Origin: Hygrophila difformis
Lineage: Eukaryota > Streptophyta > Magnoliopsida > Lamiales > Acanthaceae
Reading direction: 5' to 3'
Length of the DNA: 64,000 nucleotides
NCBI GenBank assembly: GCA_030278955.1
Contig: JAOANR010000013.1
Span: forward strand, 45,358,191-45,422,190
In this document: piece by piece, positions 56,998 through 64,000 of the stretch
Position numbering within the stretch: the first letter of the stretch is position 1
Layout of the letters: every line of letters begins with the position of its first letter
Notes under the pieces: model-generated
Told to the model about the DNA's origin: nothing
Seen by the model: only the letters and a program-made list of their open reading frames with translations
Databases searched by the model: none
Made by a program: the position numbers and the translations under genes

Positions 56998-59498
56998 CTA
57001 CAAAGGGAAGACTTTTTTGAATCGGAAATAGAACAGGAAGCTTAAGTAGATCATTCCACAGACCACTCCTGTGATGATTAGCACCCAATTGAATGTTGAT
57101 GGGTTTTTGAATACCGAATCCTCAAAGTTCATACCAAAAACTGCAGCCACCACAGAGAATATTGTAGCAACGAATGTAGCGGCTGTAAGAAGCAACTCGA
57201 ATTGGATCAGCTGATTCTGTACATTTCCCTGTTGAAAAGACAAACAGTGAAGAAAGCTTGAAGATGGTAAATTACCAAATGTAAACTGAAACTTTTAGGG
57301 ATTGCTTGCATACCAGCTTTATGTTGATCAAATCCTCAGTATCTTCAATGTACTCTTTAAGCTGCATGATGCACGAAGCATAATCAAGTCACTAATAGTA
57401 CATGTGTTTACATTTGTTTCACTCTTTAAATAGTTATTTCTGAGGCTAAATGGTGAAACGTCTTACAAGAGTAGCTGAAGTCTAACCTATAGAAGCCACC
57501 TAAATCTAAAATAACCCGAAAACCAACTTTTTCGAGAACGAACTGTTGCTGAAATGAACTGGGAATTGTTGAGAAACATTTATAATTTTTCTCGAGATGA
57601 TCTATTAAATGGAGTACTATAGCCTGAAAAGGCAAGATGTCATGTTCAATTTGAAATCTTTAATCTTACCGCTAGTAATTTGTTGAGTGAGTTGTCTATC
57701 ACAACAAAGTATGCCTCGAGTAACATTTCAAGTTGATCAATGTTTTCCTCGGAACTGGATGAACTCAAGAAGCTTCCATGCTTGCCGGAGCTCATGGTGC
57801 TGAAAGCTCTCTGCAATTTCTGAACTCCACTGTATGACCCAACTGGAGAGACAGGTGCAGATTTGGATACAGGCTTGTGAGTCGGTGAAGAATTTGTTTG
57901 ATCATCTAGATCACTGTTGATGAAGTTGTCTCGTTTTTCTTTCTTTTCTGTCAAATACATCTCTGCCATATCTCCATCATCATCCATCAGATGCTCTATT
58001 TCATCGCAGACCTAAAATTCAAGACAAACCAAATGACAGATATCTTTACAAATATGTTGATTGTTGAGATTGATGAATGCAATCTATTCTCACCTTTTGT
58101 ACTCGTTGAGTCATGGCAAGGAGGTTCCCTTTGAATCTACGCACATGCTCAAGGTTGAGAGTGCTTATTGACGATGCCAATTCATCCAGCACAGGATATA
58201 TCTCCATTTCCAATTCATTTACCTACATAGTACAAGAAGTTCACCATAACGGTCTAACCAGAAAGCATATTGAGGATGTCTCAAATGATATATACGAGTT
58301 TTAGGTGCACAACATCCCAAAATGATGGGTCCTTGATTCCTGGTCTGATGTCTCTCATCAAATTCAATATCCTAAGAAGAATTTCTGGTTATTTGAAAAG
58401 AGGAAACTACATACCTGAGAATCAAGAGACATGCACGTAAGTTCTAACGCAAGCTCCAATGCCTTGAACTCGAAAGGTAGATCATCTAAATCACATAGAA
58501 CATGTAGTGGCATGACAAGTATCCTCTCCACAAAAAAAATAACAAAATGAAGTAAACAAAACAAAGGAAATATTGTCAAGATGATTCTAAATTTGATAGC
58601 AGTAAACATGTTATTTGCAAGATAGCATATCAAAGTTTGGTAAATCACTAATATACTTTTAGTTTCATTCTCAGTGTGAAGTCCAGAAAGTATGCCATTC
58701 AAAGTTATATAAGAATTACTTTTAAGATTCAGGTTCAAATAAACCTTCAATCTACTTTTCTTTGATGGGTCACTGTGTCTTTCCGGCCAAGTATCTAGTG
58801 TAACCAAACACACAAGGACATAGAAAACAGTAAAACAGGTAGGCCTGGTCGGACACATGATCAAATATCCCAAAGTCAGTGGCATGCACCAGGTATGTGA
58901 TATCCTTCACCTTTTATATGATCAAACGGTCTTAAAACTCCAAAAGTCATTTTTTGGATTTTCTAGATTAAATTTCCCACTTTGCTAGCTAATTGGCATC
59001 AAATAATTCATAAACAAACAAAGAAACACTAATGCTACAACAATCTCTCTTACCGTACTGATCTTTTGATGTCACAAGACGTTTGCATAGTTCAGACTGA
59101 TACTGTAGAACTGACCCATCCACAGAGTTCTTCAGTATAACCTCATCAGCAGTAATTATACATCTAATCTGCTCAAGACTAACAACGATAGCTTTCTCTC
59201 GGCCCAATATTGTGGAAGGGTGGATAAACAAAGGATCCAAAAGCCTGAGATCTCGAGAGGGCAAAGAGCAGCGCCTCATTATAGTGAACTTATCAAGTTC
59301 CATGATTTCTGAATTCCCATTTACATCAATTAAGATCCAAGACCGACTTCCAAGATTATGGCCTCTTTTCTTTAAGCCGGGAAATCCTGTTCCACATGCA
59401 TTGTGAGCGCCATTTTCTTCTGAATAAAATCTTGAAGCGTTAAGAAAAGAGGTAGAGTTGGAAGGAATATTGCAAGATGCTGGTTCTGGCCGAGCCAT
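56998..59498 (-). CDS. MRS2-5: MRS2/MGT-type magnesium transporter, MRS2-5-like
   Basis: Six coding exons (minus): 59498-59054, 58485-58415, 58222-58094, 58011-57670, 57361-57314 and 57228-56998. All are GT-AG and sum to 1266 bp (421 residues). The N-terminal cytosolic domain has LKKRG, LDKFTIMRRCSLPSRDLRLLDPLF and REKAIVVSLEQIRCIITADE. Coiled-coil helices include FEFKALELALEL and LEHVRRFKGNLLAMTQRVQKVCDEIEHLMDDDGDMAEMY. The SKSAPVSPVGS loop and GNVQNQLIQFELLLTAATF precede the pore motif AVFGMNFE and a second membrane helix. GMN is the Mg-selectivity signature of CorA/MRS2/Alr1 channels, which assemble as pentamers. The SKSAPVSPVGS loop and VCDEIEHLMDDD point to the MRS2-5 subgroup. Confidence 0.95.
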
Positions 59499-60431
59499 TT
59501 AGTTTCTGCTCTCCCCTTTATTTCATCCAAAGTTTCACAGTAGGTAGCTTTCTTCATCGGTTGGCTTCAAATGGTAGGCTTGTGCATACAGGCTACAAAT
59601 TACATCTCCAAACAAATACCTCGGTGCAGTAGTCAAAACCAAAAAATGTGTTACCTAGAAGGGAAAAGTAAATATGAGCACAGATCAATAGATACTTGAT
59701 GTTTCCCTTCTAACCTCATGGCCAAAAGATCACTACAGAATGTTCAAGACCATAAGAACAATTCATCCCAATATCACATCACACGAAACAGAAACCCACC
59801 TCAACGGCCATGGCGTATTTCATTTCTTAGGGGACATAACATCAACAAGTGAAGCATGTTGCAATTATTACAAAAATAACTACCAACATAAGAATTATAA
59901 TAGGTTCCCAGTTTCCTGGAAATAAATATGACTAAAAATTTAACATCAGCATGTGAAGCATGTTCCAAAAAATTTGACTAACCATGTTGAAATAAACTCC
60001 CTGTTTAACAGAAGAATCAACCGCAGTATTGTGCAAAAAATACGAAAAAAGAGAGTTATGCAGAACCGATCTCCCCAAAGTTATAAAAAGGCTACGTTCA
60101 GTTGAAATTTTGCATATTAGTTTTGACAGCACATGACCGATAATCCAAAGGAAATAAATCACAACCAAAGGCCAATTCCAATAAATTTGATGAAGCAATT
60201 GAACATACAAATTTGCAATCCTAATCCTGAAAGATTAAACAACTCAAACTCTCAATCCTCAAAATGCGTAATTTTCAATAAAATGAAAATTCAATTGCAG
60301 TAAACCGACGAGCAAAAAGGACGTTAACCAAAAAAGAGATAAACCCACCCTCTAACTTCCAATCTTATCTTCTACACGCTCACCAACACGCAATATCCGA
60401 TTCTCGTAATGACAATCAATAAAGATCATAC

Positions 60432-60505
60432 CTTTGCGATTCGAGAACCCTCGGACTCTGTATCAGATGGCCTTTCCTTGGCTTCTAGGCTCTAGCCTCT
60501 AGCCA
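60432..60505 (-). promoter_or_regulatory. Probable 5' untranslated exon of the magnesium transporter gene
   Basis: Minus-strand sequence ends in a donor CGCAAAG|GTATGATC at 60432/60431, about 0.9 kb upstream of the ATG. A leader intron is common in this family. The 5' edge is a guess. Confidence 0.45.
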
Positions 60506-60588
60506 TGGATGTGGAGAGGAGAGAGTCACTGTCATTTGGTGATTCACAGGAATCTGAAATTATGCATTTTCGGCGGTGGGTTGAGTAA

Positions 60589-61048
60589 GGGGCCGTTTGG
60601 AATGGCTTATTTTGAAGTGTTTTGGCTTTTTGCTTCTGCCAAAAGCACTTTTGAAGAAAAAAGAGTGTTTGTTTTGGCTTTTGGGAAAAAGCAAAAGCAC
60701 CTCGAAAAGCTGCAAAAGTGCTTCTGGGAGAAGCAGCCCAGGGGTGCTTCTCCGAAAAGCAGAAGCCAAAAGCACCTAGTAATGTGTGCAGAGTCATAAA
60801 TACCCCTATTAATTTATTTTAATTACACTATAAATATATACTATTATATATAAATAACATATCCTTTTTGGTAATTTACACATTTCAAAAGCACTTTTCA
60901 CTTTTACATATCCAAACAAACTTTTGAAAAAAAGCTGCTTTTCAAACATTCCATCCAAACACAAAAGTTACCTGCTTCTGCTTTTGGCTTTCACTTCTGC
61001 TTCTGCTTTTGACTTCTGCTTTTTTTAAAAGTCAATCCAAACGGGCCC
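60589..61048. mobile_element. Tourist/PIF-Harbinger-like MITE
   Basis: 460 bp with inverted ends GGGGCCGTTTGGA and TCCAAACGGGCCC and a 3-bp TSD TAA (60586-60588, 61049-61051). Subterminal regions are rich in CAAAAGCACTT, GCTTCTGC and GAAGCAG words. It lies just upstream of the magnesium transporter leader exon. Confidence 0.82.
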
Positions 61049-61144
61049 TAACTACCGATACAGTGGCGAACCACGATTTCTGGGATGGAACATGCGTCTT
61101 TACTTTGTCGTTAATCGCTTTTAATTCCCTCTGTCCACTAATAG

Positions 61145-61684
61145 TACTCCCTCCGTCCCACTCCAAGTGTCTTGTTACTGTTGGGCACGGGAATTAAAGT
61201 AGAGTTGGTTTGTGAGTATATGGTGGGGTCCACATAGTTGTTGGAGGGGAAAATTATTTCTATTTATAGAAAGAAGACATTTATAATGGGACATCCAAAA
61301 ATAGTAAGTAGGACATTTGGAATGGGACGGAGGGAGTATTTCATTTCTTTTGGGCATGATCTTTTTATGTGGTAGTTAGTATTTAATGTTTTTTGCACGA
61401 TTTTTTATGTGGGTAGTTAGTATTTAATGTAGGAGTGAATTAATATTTAAAGTGGGGTAAATTAGGAATTTATGTGATGTGATTGGAATGTGTTTGAATT
61501 TTTAATTGATTTATTTATGTGTGATGTGATAGTTGTGTGTATGAAATTTTAATATATTTATGTATTGATGTAATGTTATGGGAGTGAGTTTGTATTTAAT
61601 TATTTCCTAAAAAGAAATGAGACAATTGAAGTGGGACAGACCAATAAGAAAAGTGAGACGGAATTAGTGGGACGGAGGGAGTAC
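61145..61684. mobile_element. Stowaway/Mariner-like MITE(s), CTCCCTCCGT family
   Basis: The left end TACTCCCTCCGTCCC (61145) pairs with GGGACGGAGGGAGTA at 61338 and again with an identical end at 61670-61684. Either a 194-bp element lies inside a longer one, or two overlap. The interior holds repeated GGTAGTTAGTATTTAATGT words. Spacer 61685-62022 has no gene; words such as TGGCCGATGG recur at 63330-63400. Confidence 0.75.
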
Positions 61685-62351
61685 TTTTTTAGGTAATGTC
61701 TATGGCCGCGGATATATACACAAATAATGTTGGGGCACCAAGTTCCACTTAAAATCTCTTAAATAACCTTACTCTCTTGTAATGTTGAAATTTTTTTGCA
61801 TTTTATTACTTCACATATTTCGACCGTTAATGGCCGATGGGCATAGTTTTGGTCGACCACCCATGGCCGTTCAAAAACAAATAAAGTCGGCCACTGATGG
61901 CCGCTCCTCACTGAATGGATGGTATATTTTTCTAAATATGTGTTTCTCTCGGATGCAAATAATCACATTACCATCAAGTCCATCAATTCTATGGCACACA
62001 AACGCCTGAGAAAATAAACAAATACTTCCTCCATTTTTTTAAGGGTAGTGCTAAATAGACACCCTAATATAAACACTCTACCTTGAAAGTGGTGAAAAGA
62101 GTATGGTAGGCAGGATTTCATACAACATTAACTACACAATATTTATTTATTTTTTTATTTTTCTAATCACTTTTATTATTGATTGAAGGCAAGTATAACA
62201 AGAAGAATGAGTGAGAATTAAAGTCACCTACAAAACTTAAATTTTAAACAATTTTATGCTATATTTATTGTATTATTTGTTCTAATAATTATAATTATTA
62301 TTTTTAATTTATTATCAAACTTATTTATTCATAATCTAAATTGCCAATTGG

Positions 62352-62460
62352 AATGAGGACTTGGTTAGTTAGTGTTTATGTCCCGACTTCCCACCTTATG
62401 GTTGGGAGTTCGATTCCTACCCTACCACATATCCATCCCCTTTATGTTCGTTAATGTAGG
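62352..62460 (+). mobile_element. SINE relic inside the MULE-like element
   Basis: GGAATGAGGACTTGG, then CCACCTTATGGTTGG and B-box AGTTCGATTCC match the SINE family seen in Erlin intron 7. The A-box is decayed. Confidence 0.7.
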
Positions 62461-62839
62461 ATTTTGGAATCCAATCACTGTTGATGTAATCAGTTTATGC
62501 TGCGCACAATAATTTTTAGAATAAAAGGCCAATGCCATCCTTTCACCCTAAAAGAAAATAGTCAATTCAATGTAAAAAAAACTATATCCAAATTATAAAT
62601 ATATAATCAGTTTCGTTCTATAAAAAGGCCAATAAGAAAGCCATATCAACATTTATTATTAGTAAAAAATTAGTACTTTAATAAACCAAATTTAAGCATA
62701 TCATCAAAAATTTATTTGATTTAAATTTTAAAATTGTTATTCATGTAATTTCAAATCTTCAAAAACTATTGCAAATAATGTAAATAATTATTTTAAAATA
62801 TAAAAATGAACAATAAACATAAAATCATATTTAAAATAT

Positions 62840-62840
62840 A

Positions 62841-62888
<48 letters not shown>
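62840..62888. repeat. (AAT)n microsatellite
   Basis: About sixteen AAT units. Confidence 0.96.
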
Positions 62889-63243
62889 TCATATTTATAA
62901 GTTAAGTAAACTACAAAATCCTAAAATCAAACACTTCATAGAAAATAAAAAAATATATATATAGTGTGAAATTGCTTACCCAAAAAAATAGTGGGAAATT
63001 CCACCTAGCTTACTTTCACTACTTTTAAGATAGGACATTTATTAGGGTGTACATTTAGTATAATAGGGGTGTTTATTTAGCCAACCCCTTTTTTTAAAGG
63101 TTACACTTCTCATTTGCACGTATGTCAATGCACATTTTCAACGATTAATAACGATAACTATAACAAAAATAGAAGTCAAAGTGCTACAATGAAAAATAAA
63201 AAAAAGTCAAAACGTGACCTTTAAAAAAAAGACGGAGGGAGTA

Positions 63244-64000
63244 GATATTAGTATATAGCAAAACAAATCTGTATAAAAAATAAATAAATAAATAAAATAA
63301 ATGGGTGAACAGCCGTAGTTGGCCTGTCACTATTCAATTCGAACTGCCACTGATGGTCGTTCGATAGCAATTGAAAACGGGTGTGCATGGCCGTTTCGAA
63401 GTGAAATGAGGAGACGATAATCACCACCGAGGGTTGTTAGGAAAAGTTTAGTTGATGTAATCACCACTATCCATCTATCATTAAGAAATTAATATTTAAA
63501 GTGTTATTACAATCAATTCAATTCAAAACACTCAAGTTTCAATGAATGAAACTTCTGGTTTTCTAGTCTGCCACCCAAAAACAACGTGAACCTTCTCAAA
63601 TAATTTTGCCCAACCCATTGAAAGTATGAAACACCCTCGCACTTTACCAAAAAAAAAAAAAAGGTTTGCTGCTCTCCCCCCAAAAAAAATCGAGCAGCCC
63701 GGTAGCCATAATCCGCCTGGTAGCCTCGTCAAATATAGTCGGACGTTGTCGTTTGTATGAGGCTGTCTGTGGTACACGAACGGCCTAAGGGAATAACATA
63801 ACAAAATATATTCCCATATGATATAAAGAATACAAATGCGAAAAAGACAAAAAAAAAAAAAAAAATTAAATAAGCCCAGGCCGGCCACCGGCCAATAGAA
63901 CAAACGAACAGTTCGTACTCTTTTGCAAACGTCCAGCACTGGATGTAACCGAATGTAATAAGCCCAGGCCGGCCACCGGCCAGTATAACAGCCATGGATG
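63244..64000. other. Terminal spacer, no gene seen
   Basis: A direct repeat AAGCCCAGGCCGGCCACCGG lies at about 63871 and 63960. ORFs across 63532-63995 are short, derive partly from homopolymers and show no domain. Confidence 0.5.

Larger units (their letters stand above)
62043..63088. mobile_element. MULE-like non-autonomous element with 9-bp TSD
   Basis: Ends GGGTAGTGCTAAATAGACACCC and, inverted, GGGGTTGGCTAAATAAACACCC. The direct repeat TTTTTTTAA flanks it at 62034-62042 and 63089-63097. The 9-bp TSD fits Mutator-like elements. It has no transposase and contains a SINE relic (62352-62460) and an (AAT)n run. Confidence 0.8.
62023..63243. mobile_element. CTCCCTCCGT-family MITE split by a MULE-like element
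   Basis: The left remnant TACTTCCTCCA (62023-62033) and right remnant ending GACGGAGGGAGTA (63231-63243) become one element when 62043-63088 and one TTTTTTTAA copy are removed. Confidence 0.75.

Noticed and set aside
58364..58885. 173-codon minus-strand ORF in the magnesium transporter gene
   Set aside because: Only 58415-58485 is a conserved exon; the rest is intron read-through.
37687..62460. CRISPR-like arrays or phage elements
   Set aside because: The repeats are SINEs, MITEs and microsatellites in a plant genome; no regular spacer structure exists.

Overview
This is nuclear DNA from a flowering plant, almost certainly a eudicot. The evidence is GT-AG introns in AT-rich spacers, a full set of plant transposon families, and five recognisable plant gene families. 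The species cannot be named from the sequence.

Positions 1 to about 25,400 are a nested stack of retroelements, all on the minus strand. The oldest is a Ty1/copia element (gag, protease, integrase; about 22,375-25,400). A very large LARD-like LTR element was inserted into it and runs from 22,374 leftwards off the window. It has a 4.4-kb LTR (17,951-22,374), a tRNA-Asp primer-binding site and arrays of CpG-rich palindromes. It carries an intron-containing gene with a putative plant transposon protein domain (PF20167-like). A young Ty3/gypsy element (3,801-15,123, LTRs over 99% identical, TSD TGGAA) was inserted into that gene. Removing the Ty3 element plus one TSD copy restores the reading frame across the site.

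Positions 25,400 to 35,200 hold a tandem pair of X8-domain plasmodesmata callose-binding protein genes. The first copy has lost its GPI-anchor exon; the second is complete. They are followed by an Erlin-like SPFH gene with nine exons and one apparently non-canonical GA-AG intron.

Positions 35,200 to 43,200 are a gene-poor spacer built from small transposons: tRNA-derived SINEs, a 333-bp TRIM in an unidentified broken gene, LINE scraps, MITEs and an 84-bp triplication. Most still show target-site duplications.

Positions 43,200 to 51,200 carry a ureide permease gene (7 exons) and a purple acid phosphatase gene (12 coding exons), both on the plus strand, separated by a hAT-like element and a MITE. 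Positions 51,500 to 55,700 contain an LTR relic, a solo LTR and a 2.4-kb non-autonomous LTR element. Positions 57,000 to 60,500 carry an MRS2-type magnesium transporter gene on the minus strand. The rest, to 64,000, is nested MITEs, including a 1-kb MULE-like element with a 9-bp TSD.

The host genes are unrelated housekeeping or transport functions with no sign of acting together. The LARD-like element with its spliced gene and palindrome arrays is the best candidate for something poorly described.
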